Below, one piece after another: positions 37,117-49,821 of a DNA stretch of 64,000 nt. The translations under genes and the position numbers were made by a program. The DNA is from Megamerina dolium. Taxonomy: Eukaryota; Arthropoda; Insecta; Diptera; Megamerinidae. Below the pieces are notes generated by a model. The model searched no databases and was not told the origin of the DNA. It worked only from the letters and a program-made list of their open reading frames with translations. Where the stretch lies: contig OY978525.1 in NCBI GenBank assembly GCA_963854835.1, forward strand, positions 24,637,253-24,701,252, in the 5' to 3' direction. Numbering within the stretch: the stretch's first letter is position 1; each line of letters starts with the position of its first letter.

Positions 37117-40043
37117 CCTTCTATTCTTCATATTCTTCTCTCCCATTACCTTAGCCCCATAACGTTAGTTGAACAAAACAACACAATTATATTAGGAGCA
37201 AACACCAATAATGAATAAGACCAATCAATAATATGGATGTAAGTAGTAGATATGTATAGTAGATGTAAATGCATGTAAAATACCAACACAGTCAATGATA
37301 CAATAAGAATTTAGTCATATTTTTTCTTTAATTACTTTAGCTTTTTTTTTTGTCTATTTTGTTTTAGGTAAAATAATTGTGTTTATGAAGGAAAAATATT
37401 GCATTTTTCATTATATGTATACTTAAAAATATTAGAATGAGACATGATAAAAGCACAGATTAAAAAAAAAAAAAACATTTTTTTCTATTAAATAATATAT
37501 ATATATATATAATACAATACATATGTATGCGTGTGTGTGTGTGTGTGTAAATAGAATATAGAAGAGCAACAGCATTGCGCATTCATGCATTATTATGTAT
37601 TCATTGAAGGGTTAAATGTTACAAGTAATAGTACATAAAATGCATAGAAATGATGGTATGATGGTGCACAAATGTATAGTGTTTGTTTGTGAAATGGAAA
37701 AGATAGCGAAAATAATGGTAGTAGTGGTAGTGGTGGTAGTAGTAAGTAGGTAGTTGTGACAAATGTTGTTGTTGATTCGCTAATTGAGCTCACCTCCAAC
37801 GTGTCCGCCGCTACCATTACTATTAACTACTACTCCTCCTGCTCCTGCTCCTCCTCCTCCATTACTACTGTTGGCTATTGGACTAATTAGATTTTTATTC
37901 TTCTTTCGGCGTTGTGGTGTCTTGCGCGGTGTTGCTGATGCTGCTGCTGTGGTCGATTTTGCTGAATTTGTTGTATTGCGACGTGATTTAATTGTCGCCG
38001 ACGATGATGTCGACGATGCTGGCGATATGGAACGATCATCTGTTGTTTTACTATTGCGTGGACTACGTCCTTTATTGCTATTGCGTGAATTTGCAGCACT
38101 ACGTCGTTTGGTGGCAAGCCAATCATCATCATAATCAGCATCAGATTTACGTTTATGTTTGCGTCTTTTGAATTCTTCATCATCATCGTCTAGTAATAAA
38201 GGGGGGTGAGAGAGAAAAAGTGAGAGGATGGGAAAAGGGAAGGATGGGGAAAACAAAAATTTATTTACAATTAATTCCATCTTCACAATCGCATTGAATC
38301 TCTTACCTGTTCCATCATCAATGTAATCGAGTAATTCCTTTTTCGTTTTAAAATCAGTCGGACTTAATAACTCCATGGCACCAGCACCACCACCACCACC
38401 GCCAATAGCAGCAGCACCCCCCTCACCATCACCAATAATGGCTGGCTCCTCATCGTCAGCATCCAGCGTTAGTACACTCTCCTTAAGTACCGCCTTCACT
38501 TCATCCGGTATATTTGGATTTTGTTGTATCTCCTCCAAATCTAAGTCCGGATTGCGTTCCTTAAATGATTTCTTCTTTGCTGGACTACATTGTTTTTTCA
38601 TTCTTTGTATTATATGTAATGGTATGTCAGCAGACCCATTACTAATGGGCCATATTTGGCATCGATGGAAAATAGACAAAAAAGAAAAAACGAACGCTTA
38701 GCGAATGAAGTTGGGGGGGGTGGAAAAAACACTTACTTCTTATTACAAATGAGATCTATATGGCTGGGTAAAGGTGCTGCCGTAATAGCATTTGGCGGAT
38801 CTTCTGGATGTTGACCAATATCATTGCCCTCAAGCCATGACTGATAACGTGCCGGTTGGAAACGTTTAACAAATGTATCCATGGAAATTTTTACCATATC
38901 ATTACTGTCCGAACGTATTATAGATAAAATAGATCATTTCATAGTATAGTACGTATATCAAATCATTGTGTAAAACTATACCTGCAGGTACATTGAGAAG
39001 CACGTTTTCCATATTCAATCCATCGTTCCATGGCAAAATTTGTCGATTCAGCACAATTGAAGCCATGATTAAAGCCCGCATGATAGCCAAATGGAAATGT
39101 TATCATTATTTCTCCAGCCTCTTGTGTAATCTAGAATAATTTTGGAAGATTAGCTACCAAACAACATCATCATTCTTCTTCTTACTCACCTTACTTACTG
39201 GCACATCATGTTGTTTCAATACTTGTGGACTTATCAGTGTCATTTTATGTCGCAAATATGCATTACAATTCTGATAGCTAGCTGGAAAATACTGATTGGC
39301 CACCTTCTCCAATTTACGTCCATATTCGGGCGGCACCACATACCATGTTTTTGGTGCACCAAAATGCAAATAGTTGATTGAATACAAATCCATATCTTCT
39401 GTATGCCATGCAAATGTTGTCTTCCACATGCCAAAATATAAATATGCCGTATTCACACCATCAATTTGTATGCCATAATCTTCGTTAACAAAATCGAGTA
39501 TCGTTCCAAGACGATTAACATTCCAACTCTGATAATTAAATGAATTATGGTCAATATTACAAACAAACAAACAAGCTGAATTGAAAAACTTACATCCTGA
39601 TCCGTATCGGTAATACTACCGCTAACATCAGCTCCATATATTGGTGCCACATAGGTGATATTTTTCCAATATTTACGCTCCAAATCTTCATAATCAAAAT
39701 GTTTCGGCGTCTGATAACGTTCTGTGCTGGCCAATTCACTAAATTGTTTCACTGTCAACGGTTTCTTTTGTATATTAATCTGTTGATATAGACCCTGTTT
39801 ACCCGTCACCACTTGACATATAGGCGCTGGTATTGTTATATTCAAAGCATCCAAATCATTATAGCCACTACGACGTGGCACCCATTCTGGCGGTGGTACT
39901 ACTTTGGCCAAGCCTGCTTTGTGTGCACCTTGAGATTCCATATAGGCAACATATTTGGGAAAATCTTTAAATTCTTCCCATGTCGGACGAAATACCATAA
40001 TACGTGGTATTTCATTGTTCATTGAAGACGATGATGATGACAT
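32525..40043 (-). CDS. Kdm4B: JmjN/JmjC histone lysine demethylase 4, eight exons
   Basis: Exons: 40043-39594, 39528-39190, 39130-38982, 38904-38737, 38641-38307, 38189-37794, 36589-36059 and 32670-32525. All junctions are GT-AG and phases agree, giving 2514 nt (837 aa). JmjN is at about residues 10-55 ([20 protein letters not shown]). JmjC is at about 145-315: Fe(II) ligands H192, E194 and H280; 2-oxoglutarate lysine K210 and N202; structural zinc ligands C238, H244, C310 and C312, the same order and spacing as in KDM4A. The enzyme removes methyl groups from histone H3 K9/K36 in the nucleus. The C-terminal half is Lys/Ser-rich then Gln-rich; there is no PHD or Tudor domain, as in fly KDM4. 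The A versus B paralogue call is an inference. Confidence 0.94.
33103..35403. mobile_element. possible 2.3-kb element with imperfect terminal inverted repeats
   Basis: CCATTCACACGGTACAGCAT near 33107 pairs with the reverse complement of TGCAGTATCGTGTGAATGG near 35382-35400 with few mismatches, and ATTT follows on both sides. The interior has no transposase and contains another palindromic element. It lies inside Kdm4 intron 7. Limits and type are uncertain. Confidence 0.4.
33882..34333. mobile_element. nested palindromic element
   Basis: The outer arms 33882-33923 and 34291-34333 pair over about 42 bp (ATCACAATGAAGTGGTTCCA against TGGAAACACTTCATTGTGAT). They directly enclose a 365-bp unit (33925-34289) with its own inverted ends, AGGGATGTGC and GCACAGCCCT, full of ATTCGAATTAATCGAT-like motifs. 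No ORF. Confidence 0.65.
36059..36589 (-). CDS. Kdm4B: Kdm4 exon 7, Gln/Ser-rich
   Basis: The exon runs from acceptor TTACAG|AACAATTAAC to donor CACCTG|GTATGT. It starts [17 protein letters not shown] and contains Ser and Gln runs, [26 protein letters not shown] and [14 protein letters not shown]. It leaves one base (phase 1), which fits the acceptors at 32670, 27799 and 12947 alike. The role is unknown; the composition fits an activation-type or low-complexity region. Confidence 0.8.
36590..37793 (-). other. Kdm4 intron 6
   Basis: A 1204-bp intron between GGAG|GTGAGC and TTACAG. It contains an ATC triplet run at about 37080-37117 and a GT microsatellite near 37531-37549. Confidence 0.8.
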
Positions 40044-41534
40044 GTTTGTTTGTGTGTGTGTGTGTGTGTGCTATTTTGAAAATGTTGTCTATTTATCCTA
40101 TTTAAATTCGTGTATGGTCTTCTCCTCTCCTCCTCCTTTTGCTATACAAAATTTTTCGTATATCTTGTTATTTTAATTCTTAGTTAATTAATCTTTGAAG
40201 AAGAGAAAGAAACAAAAATACATCAAACTGTAAAAAAAAGAAATGAAATAATGCAAGTTTAGAAAATTATTGCCATTTAATATATTTGCAATTAATATAG
40301 GCACGTTGATCTCTTCAATCACCTTTCAACTGACCTTTTGCGATGAGAAAAAAAATTAATTTTGAATTAACTTAACTTAGCAGGTAATATTAAAATAAAT
40401 TATTAAAAATACGTACAATAAAAAAATTTAATTTTAATCAAACATTTCTTAAAATTATTTTTCGCCATACAAATTTGACTCGCTCTAATGTACTATACAG
40501 CACATACATATTCTTAACTTATAAATATTGAAAATACATTGAAAATATAAAATTTGATAACAAATTGATAAAAAAAAAATTTTTATAAATATGTATTAAC
40601 AATTTGATGAAAACCTTTATTGAAAACAATATTCATTTGAATTTAGTTTAAGCAGAATGCCTAATATTGTTGATGGAGTACTAAATTACCATCTATGACA
40701 ACAAGCTTGAAATGAGTATTGCTCTCAAATTGCTAACAAATTCCAAATAAAATGCAAACGAATTAAAACCTGTAATGAAAGAAATTTAAATGAAAGCTCT
40801 TGAAAGCTCTTTGTTTTATGTCCAAAGAGCTTTTAAGCTTATTACCAAATTAAAAATTAAAAAAAAAAAAAAATATTTGGCTATAGTAGACCCCAAGCTT
40901 CTCTCAAACTATTGCTTTGCGAATTAATTTTGATTGATTACATTTACTGATCTTTTTCGTAGATGAAGCTTTTTAAAATAGCTTTCTCTTTGTAAAGTTT
41001 TACTACTTTTAATACCAAAATCCTACTTTGGATTTTTGAGCTTTTTTCTGATTACAATATCAGGTTCCCTTAACCGAGTAGCATTATACAGAGATTTTGA
41101 AGAGAGCAATGCCATGAGCTGGAGAGCAAATGCTGTAAATTAACATAGAAAATTATATTGAAATAAGATCACATAATTACACATTTATATTATAGGACTT
41201 CTCTGGTATTAAAAGTTCTCTGGTTTTACTGTAGGAAGCTTTTTTTCAACAAATTGCATGCTGGCATGTGAACTCCTTTTGAAAGAAGAAATTTGTGTTA
41301 AATTTGATCGATATTGGGACGAAATGCACACATTTTTGTGCATTAATTTTCCAGAGCTTTGTCGTGAATAGAACTTTCCCAGTAGTTTTCGCTTGGTAAA
41401 TTTTTACTGCCGGGAAATGTTTCTGTGAGAAGCTGTTTTAGCCAAATTTCTTACCGATAGGTGGGAATCGTTTGAAAGAAGAAATTTGAATTACATTGAA
41501 TCGGTACCTTTTTATACTATTTTTATATTAGCTT
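40044..41534 (-). other. 5' flank or 5' leader of Kdm4
   Basis: A GT tract lies at 40050-40071, just upstream of the start codon. The rest is AT-rich and noncoding; no upstream exon can be fixed. Confidence 0.4.
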
Positions 41535-41650
41535 GCGGGAAATGCTTTTTTTTGTTCCCGTACAAAGCATTTCCGTATTCTGATGAGGTGAATGGACCTT
41601 GGTCGACCAAGTAGTCGAGTGCTTCAAGGACGTAGACTCGTCCATTCTTG
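41535..41650 (-). mobile_element. copy of the CACGTG/CAA-tailed short mobile repeat
   Basis: Reads GTTCCCGTACAAAGCATTTC, GAATGGACCTTGGTCGACCA, GTAGTCGAGTGCTTC and GACTCGTCCATTCTTGG, the reverse complement of the 48.8-kb copy. CGGGAAATGC and GCATTTCCG form a short hairpin. The CAA tail is missing. Confidence 0.7.
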
Positions 41651-43194
41651 GTAAGCAAAGTTCTGTCTTCGAAATCGGTTAAAACGAGAACACGAGATCA
41701 TAACAAGATAGTTCAAGCAAACTAAAAATTCACATTTTCATATTAAAAAATGTTCTTTGATTGTTTTTGATCAATTCCGACACTCTTTTGAGCTTTTAGT
41801 ATCAGATGGAGGTTATTTAATAATCACGGAAAACAATATCAATGCTGCCTCTTGGTATCGTCTAATTTAAGTAGGCTCCATTCTAGTCCCAAAGCTCTTT
41901 GGAGCTCCTATTAACAGATGAGAGTCACAATCATCAATGCTGCCCCTTTCGGTTCTCAGCTTCTTTCGAATTCTTACCTCTTTTAGTATTTGTGTTGTTC
42001 ATTAGAAAAAATTGTAAACAAAAATGTTGAGGTTCTCACGTTCTACATTTTTAATTATGAATTTTTGGCCGATTCTGCGCTTTTTAAAGTTGATGCTCTC
42101 TATTCCCAAAGTTTATCCGAGTCTCGAGAGTTATTAATTCGTTCACAAATCACGAAAACAAGTTTGAAACTTACAAAAATATGCACTTTCTCAAGTTCTT
42201 AAGGTTCTTCTTCACCTTCTGAAGCTCTCAGTGTCTAGCGAGAGTTATTAATTCTTTCACAAATCATGAAAAAAGTTCTAAACATGCATATGCATTTGTC
42301 TAAGCATATTCTTAATTCAATATTGAAACAAATCGGCTCCAGTGATAGGTAACGATCATAAGTATAAAGGTACATGGATATTTTGAATGAAAAAGGCAAT
42401 GCACCTTTTCAATTCAATATGCTCATATTTCTGATTCTTTCAAGAACCAAAAAAAAATAATAATAATAAAGTGAATGAATTAAAAGGAATGCAATGGCAG
42501 CAGCCATAACAACAGCAACAATGTTGAAAGCAGCAATACAACTGAAATAGGAACAGCGACAGCTGCATAGTTGCTACAGAGAGCGCGCGCGTACACGCAT
42601 ACATAAACTGAATGTTGTTGTTATTCTTGTTGTTGTTGTTGTTGTCATTTGTATTATTTGTACGTCAGCATGTTTTTTTTTCTTCTTTTAATAAAAATGC
42701 CAGATGAGATCTCTTCAGAATCGATCAAAAACGATCGACCAACTGTGAACATGAAACACAGGCTGGCTGCTGTGTCACTTCAACAAAAACATACATCTTA
42801 TGTACACATGTACATACATATGTATATATAAATGTTGAAATGAACATATGCTTTCATTTAAAAGGTGCAATCACCGGTACGTATTCAATTAGTTCTGTCA
42901 GATGCAACAACAGCCGTTTTTGCTTAATAAATATTTGTTTTAGAAATATGAGCGTATGAAACCAGTAAATTTATTGGTACTTATTAAACAAATTCGCATA
43001 CCAAAGGTGCAAAAGTGAGTATGCTCTTAATGATTTTTAAAAGTTTAGTGTCAGTTTAAAGTTTGAATTCATGGGATGAGAACGAAAATTGCATTCGTTG
43101 AAATAGAATCCTATTCTAGCAATTAAATGTTCACAACTTGAACATTTATTCAAAGTTCAAAATTGAGAAAAATCAACGATCTTGTATGTGAGCT
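41651..43194. other. noncoding region
   Basis: No gene is supported. Two loosely similar blocks around 41960-42240 share GAGAGTTATTAATTC and TTCACAAATCA, suggesting an old local duplication. Confidence 0.35.
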
Positions 43195-44090
43195 ACAATA
43201 AAAAGTGGACATGCCTTGCCCATTTCTTACGGAACTACTTCACAACAACACAAACCTTCGTCATAAATATGGTTGTCATGGGCAGAATAAATCGTTGGTT
43301 AAAGCGGTGCAAAAACGTTAAACAATCGACGACGACTTTGTATGGAAGGTGTATTAAATAGTGGGCAAGGCTACCCTATTTTTTTTTTTTTTTTTTGTAA
43401 AATTATTTCTCTCTACAATGTTGATATACACGGCAAATATAGTTGTTTCCAACGGACCACTTCGTAACTTATATCCGTTCCAAGTTGAAAAATTAAAATA
43501 AAAAGTGGGCATGCCTTTCTTACACAATTAATTCTTCCTACAACAGTCATCTACGTCATTATTATGGTCCTCATGGGCGGTTAAGACGGTTGCAAACTTT
43601 TGAACAATCCTCAATTTCGTATGAAAGTTGCATTAAATAGTGGGCGTGGGTCGTCTATTTTTTGCAAAATCATTTCTCTTTACAATATTGATCTACACGT
43701 CAAATATTATCTTAGCCGGATTAATTCGCAGTTATGGCGGTTTAATATTTAAAAAAAGTTTTAATTTTGTATGTACAATTCTTCCGAATTATTTCTTCCT
43801 ACAATACTAATCTACATCATAAATATGGTTGACCTAGGAGGAATAGTTTGTTAGTTAAGACAGTTAAAAATTTTAATAAACGTCATAAATGTTGTTGTAT
43901 ACGAAAGACTGTAAGTTATGGCAATTTCAAGTATAAAAAAATTCTACATTAAATAGTAGACGTGCTTCATCCATTTCTTGCAAGATTATTTTTCTGTATA
44001 AGGGTTTATAGGGTTTTTAGTTTTGCATAGCAGCTACAATAAATAGTAGACATGACTCGTCCATTTAATGCCAAAGTATTACTCATTACT
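43195..44090 (+). repeat. satellite C tandem repeat (about 130-180 bp unit)
   Basis: Units recur with AATAGTGGGC(G/A)TG, a CCATTTCTTGC-like block, ATTTCTCTCTACAAT and CTACGTCATAAATATGGTTG. Copies start near 43200, 43350, 43500, 43630 and 43950. The reverse-oriented family lies at 59750-61885. Confidence 0.75.
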
Positions 44091-47000
44091 TCTTAAAAAG
44101 CTTTAATAATTAGTGTCTTTGATTATAGTACAAATAAGTCGCAGATTCGGATTACGGCTCAATTATCCAAAATTCTTTCTATGGACCCAGGAGAAAATTT
44201 AATACCAAGGATATTGTGTTTGTTTAGTAAAAAAAACTTATTTAGCATAGGAATTAATTTAAAAATTTTTCTATTTCATCAACGAGTTCAAAATGTTTGA
44301 ACTTGAGTAATAAGTAAAACATCATTATGAAGCTAGGTAATGCTACATAACTGTTCTTTACCGCTATCAATGTATTTGTTTTGATTTTTGGTTTTATCAA
44401 CATTGTACACAAGTTTTTTTGAAATCAAACAATAAAGTTGAGAAAGCATATGTCTACATACATGTTGCTAGTGTTACATGTGTATAAGGTACATGAGTAT
44501 ACTCTTCATATATATTAATTTGACTAGATTTTATTATAATGTAATTTGAATATATGCATATATGTATATTGTATAAAAATTAAAAAATTATTATAACAAT
44601 TTTGTTATTTGACATTATTCACATCTTTAGAAATCTACATTAGAACATACTTGCATATATACATTTGTTTATATACATTTGTTTATATACACGTGTTTAC
44701 AATTTCATTTAAATAACATTTGCGAGTGTTGAGGGTGACTGGAAAGGGTAGCAAAGAATGGGAAAACTATTGTTTTTTTAATGAATTTGGGCTCCTAAAT
44801 TTGAAAATCGTGTTAAAAAATTGTTTTTTCTGTCAAAGGTTCGAGATTTTTTCTTTGTAAATATTTTTGTCTTTTTTTTTCAAGTTAGTTTTTTCTATTT
44901 TTATATCTCGTGCAATAAAATACCAATTCAATTGTAAAAGTTATCAGTTAAAGACGATAATCAAAGAAACTAAAAAATATAACCAAAAATATTTTCAATA
45001 TCTTCAGTGGTTTATGTACAAGGTATCAAAATATGGCCTAAAGCGAGCATCGAAAATAACAAAGAAAATAAATTATCGTTTAATAAAATAAATATGTATA
45101 TAAAATGGGCAAATACTCAAGTTGTGAGCAATTAAGTGAAAGTACCGAAATTTAACACTTTCTTTTATCAAAATCAAGTAGAAATTATATAAATGTACTA
45201 AAATTTCACGATTTTTCGATTTTGTTACACCAATTCCCCGTAATTCCTGCCATTCTGTAAAAATTGTGTAAGTCCATGAAAAAAATAGTACGGGTGGGAG
45301 TGGGGATAAGTGGTGCCACATCGATTCTATAGTAGGAAAATCATGAAATAATCGCACAGCTACTCAGGAGTTGAAAGTAAAGGGTGATCCATTGCGATTA
45401 ATTAACATTTGTTTGCAATTTTCGAAATTAGGAATGCCAAATCCATTCTCAAAAAAAAAAAATGTCTCATTAATAGGTGTTTGTTGTTGTATACTAATAT
45501 TGTCAAGTTGTATTTTTTTCTATAAAAAAAAAATTAATAAAAGTCAAAAATAATATTTATCACCGAGCAAAAAATAAAAACAAAATAGAAATTAGATAAA
45601 AATCAAAAAATTTGTTAATTTCGATTTTTCTTATAAATAAATAAATTTAAACAAAAAAAGGTGACAATAAAAAAAATTCATGTCAAACATAATCATAGAA
45701 GAATAGAAGTAACATCATCAAGTATCATATTAATTACATATTCGTACGTACTTATGTACAATACGTAACCTCAAATTGAAATTCACGTACACAATATGTA
45801 GGTATACATTGACTGTTACGCAGAAAACTGTACCATCAACCGATGTTTAGAGCCGACAGGAATACGACGAAATAAGGTATACGATACCTACATTACACAT
45901 ATGCATAGCAAAATTCAACTAAATATCACAACGAAGAAATGAAGAACCAACACAACAAAGCAACAAAACCTAAAGGAAAATGGTCGATTTTGCAATTCAG
46001 AAATTTTCACAAAAGCAAACACATACATATGCATACAAAAACAAATGCACACAACATAATTGAGTAAATCGGCGGCGGCAGCAGCGACAGCACATTGAAG
46101 CCGCTGCTGTGAGATGACGATAACGATGACGTTCATAGTGATATAAAACAACGTTGCACCGTCATACATTAACAGCCTAGTTTGTGAACAGGAAACCAAA
46201 AAAAAAAACCGAACATCAACGAATAATTCCAACGATGACGATGATGACGGCGACGACAACAACGACGACGACAACGAGTAACGAACAAACGACATTGTAT
46301 ACGGTGGCGACGATTGGTGTTTGGAAAGGTGGTATTTTTTTGGGGGGAGAATGAAAAATGCAAAATAGCAAATGAGAATGAAACAGTGGAAACGGGGGGG
46401 GAGGGGGAGAATGGAAAAAAAAATATATAAATACAAGAAAAATTAAATAAACTCACTCTGTATATGTATACTAGTTGATGGTTTTTATATTCTTTATTTC
46501 TTTGTTTTTTATTTTTTTAGTAGTAGTAGTAGTAGTAGTAGTTATGCGATGCTTCTTCTTCTTGTTTGCTTTTGCCCATCATTTTTGCTTTTCTTATGTA
46601 TGTACTAGTTATTATTATTTGAAATAGCACTAACAACAACAATGCACAGAAATGGCGAATAGTGACGACAGGCGAATGCAAAAACGAATAATAAATGTAT
46701 ACAGAAGAAAACTGTTGTATCGTACGTGTTGAAAAGCGGTATTTTATTGTACTCTCATTCGTATTGTCAAATGCAATATGATAAAATATTTCACTGAATT
46801 TGAATTATTTTTTTTTTTATATTATTTAATTTGATTATTACTATTGTTTCGAGTTAATTATTGCACATAGAAATTTGCAATCATCAACATCAACATCTCG
46901 TTGTGTAGGTACGACGAGTAGTATATTTTATTCGTTCAATTTTTAATCGACTTTCTAAAAAGGTGGTTGCGGAAAAAAAAAAAATTTTTTGAAGTTATAT

Positions 47001-48767
47001 AAAGTAGAATTTGAATTTATATAGAGAAGACAAAAGTACAAATTTTGCACAACGCACACACAAATTATCTCTTTCTTCGTGACACTCTCTGCACCTTATT
47101 TCCGTTTTATTCAATCTTTTTATTTTTTTTTCATTTGTCACACCATTTTGAGCATTTCCTTAACAGCACAAGTATACATGCATTTGCATGAATTTAATTG
47201 AAAATTGTAGTGGGAGTGTGTCTGTGGAGGGTTTCATAAAGATATTGCACAAAATATGATTTTATTTTTTTGCATTATTTTTCTACAATTTTTATTTTTA
47301 TTTCTATTTTTAAGTGTGACGTCATGTCCTTTATACGCAAACAAATCACAAATTTTCACAATTTAGATTTAAATTGGTTTCTATTTTTTCGCAATTATTT
47401 TACAACACCACAGGATAAAGCCTTTCTTTTTTTGTTCACTTGAATGCGAGTATATATGCACAGCAAATTGTAAAAATGCAATGGTAGTGTAACTGACCGA
47501 CCACGTTAGAGGAATTAAAAATAGTAATATTTTTCTTTTTGCGTTTCTACTATTTACTGTATACTAACGCGATAGAAGAACATCGAGAAAGAAGGCTCAT
47601 TCGTGCCTGAGATCAGATCATAAACTGAAATTACGATTGAAATGTTGCACAGCGAAAAGTCGTAAATCCTGTTGTGTTTGTCTGCCGCTCTTAACGTAAT
47701 GATGAAGTTCCCATTTGTACACGAACGAAAATCAAGCATAAAATGGAAATGCAAAAAGAAAGGACATACATCCATACAGTTATACGACATCAACATCAAC
47801 AACAACAACAACGACGTTACACGACGAACACTCAAACACGCACACATGTCGTCGTTGTCGTTGTTCTCAATGTAGATGAAGAAGAAAATTGAACAAACGG
47901 AGAGCGAACAAAAAAAAAAAAAAACAGGATACGAAAAAAGGAGCGTTCGTTGTCCTTTCCATTTGTGCTTGGTGTATATGGATTTGTATATGTATAGGAA
48001 AAGTATAAAACAAAAATTGATAAATAGTTAAGGAAAATGTACATTGTAAAATATGTAGTATAAGCAATACATACATAAAAATATAATGATGATCTTAGCA
48101 AAAGCAATTTCATTTAGTTTTTCTTTTTTGATTCGTTCTTGCAATAAATTAAGATGAAATTTCTACCTTTGGGTGTGAGAAAGACATATAAAAGCAATAA
48201 TACAATAACTACAAATATAAATTATGTATGTATAGTGTAATATTACAGTAGCACGGCGTCTCTACCGCTCTCTCAAGCAAGACTAATTAAATATGCATAG
48301 TTGAATGCATAATAATGCACTAGGACCTATTGTGAATTATACTCCTTGAACTAAATTATATGTATAATATATTCCCATTAGAGAGTAAGAGAATGAGAGG
48401 GAGAAAAATTTTTGTTATTTTAATAAGAACTAGTTACCATCATTTCATATATGTAAGTTATAATGTGTGCCTAGTGTCTAGCTTCTATATAGCTATGGAA
48501 ATAAAATATAATAAAAATAACGACCATACAAACGCACGCACACTCGCAAACAGAAACACACAACACACACACACACACACACACTGACTTGCTATAATTT
48601 TTCATTTGAATTTAATACACAACTGCTGCTTTTCTTATCATCATTCTTTTTTTTTTTTTATGCGAATCAAAAGCAGTATATGCATATTAAGATGTCTCAG
48701 AAATCAAAAAATATGTTATTTTTTAATAACGAAAGGTGATGTTCAACTATGATGTTTGAGTGTCATA
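44091..48767. other. long noncoding region upstream of Kdm4
   Basis: AT-rich DNA with A/T runs, AC repeats (48556-48584) and CAACGA-type triplet sequence (46210-46290, 47795-47830). A good minus-strand donor (CAGA|GTGAGT, at 46451-46457) could end a 5' noncoding exon of Kdm4, but nothing else supports one. No coding exon is recognised. Confidence 0.4.
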
Positions 48768-48870
48768 AGCATTCCAAGAATGGACGGGTCTACGTCCCAG
48801 AAGCACTCGACCACGTGGTCGACCAAGGTCCATTCAAAGCATTTCCATGTTCTTGCTGATACAACAACAA
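48768..48870 (+). mobile_element. copy of the CACGTG/CAA-tailed short mobile repeat
   Basis: Runs from CATTCCAAGAATGGACGG through CTACGTCCCAGAAGCACTCG and the 16-bp perfect palindrome TCGACCACGTGGTCGA, then AAGCATTTCC, to a CAACAACAAC tail. The left hairpin arm seen in other copies is absent. Nothing is encoded. Confidence 0.75.
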
Positions 48871-49054
48871 CTATTAAAAAATTATCGCTTAATAGAAAGC
48901 CATTTGTTAAAAAAAACCTCATTATTTTAAGTTTGTAGACAGATTTCCCAAAAACTTGTAATCATAAATTGATAAATTATATTTTTTTAATGCCTAAGAC
49001 CGTTTATTAAGCAAACAAAAGTTAATTCGATTTTTACCATTTTTTGCTTTCGAA

Positions 49055-49821
49055 TTGCCCCTAGAAGGGTAAGCTATATGGTCGACCCTCATTCATTTTT
49101 CCTTTTCAACATTTTCTCCAAATATACTCCCATCCAAATTGACGTAAAAACAACTGAATATCGGTAAGCTGCCAAGGAATCGCCCCTAGAGGGTTAAACA
49201 GTTTTTCAGAGGCCGAGGGCCAGTTTTTCAGTTACAAGTTTAAACTAGATTACAACTAAGTTTACGTAAATTGAGTTTAAATTTAATCTCATTTTAATCT
49301 ACAGCAAGAAAAGATGTACTGGTGCGCAAGAACAGACAGCTGAACAACTGATAGGTTAATCTTAGTTCAACCCAGCTAGATTAGGCGTTTAAACTTCGTT
49401 GATATTTGACTGAAAAACTGCAAATCGAGTTTAAACTTAATTTAAAAGACAAAGAGAGAGAGAGAGAGAAAACTCGCACTGGAAAACTGGCCTTAAGAGT
49501 GTTTTTCAGTTTCCCTCCATATATATGTTCTAGCCCCCTATGTCCGCTTCTTAAAGAAACTCCTTGTAAAATGACGTAAAAACATCAGAACATTAAAACT
49601 GACTGCCTTTAAAGAGGTATCTTAAAATATATTTACACCCTATCTCCACCCCTTAAGGGAATTCCCGTACAAAATAACGTAAAATCAACCGAAAATCGAC
49701 AATTAACCCAGAAAACGCCCCCAGAGAGTAGAACTGTTAATTATCAGCCTAAAAATCGGCTTTAAAGCGATGAAATGTACGATCGACCTCCTTTAATTAA
49801 TTTAGAGCGATTAATATTTCC
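49055..49821 (+). repeat. diverged satellite A array (second locus), part 1
   Basis: Loose units share CCCCTTAAGGGAATTCCCGT, ACAAAATAACGTAAAA and CGCCCCTAGAGGG-type blocks, in the same orientation as satellite A at 18960-20892. A MITE (49218-49492) interrupts it, and a Jockey insertion splits it from its continuation at 51318-51480. Confidence 0.6.
49218..49492. mobile_element. MITE, 275 bp, GGCCAG ends
   Basis: GGCCAGTTTTTCAGT at the left pairs with CACTGGAAAACTGGCC at the right. The interior holds TTTAAACT/AGTTTAAA motifs in both directions and a GA microsatellite. No ORF. A fragment of the same family lies at 14282-14400. Confidence 0.7.

Noticed and set aside
46451..46900. 5' noncoding exon of Kdm4
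   Set aside because: Only one donor-like site (CAGA|GTGAGT) supports it; no start site or matching acceptor near 40044 could be fixed.
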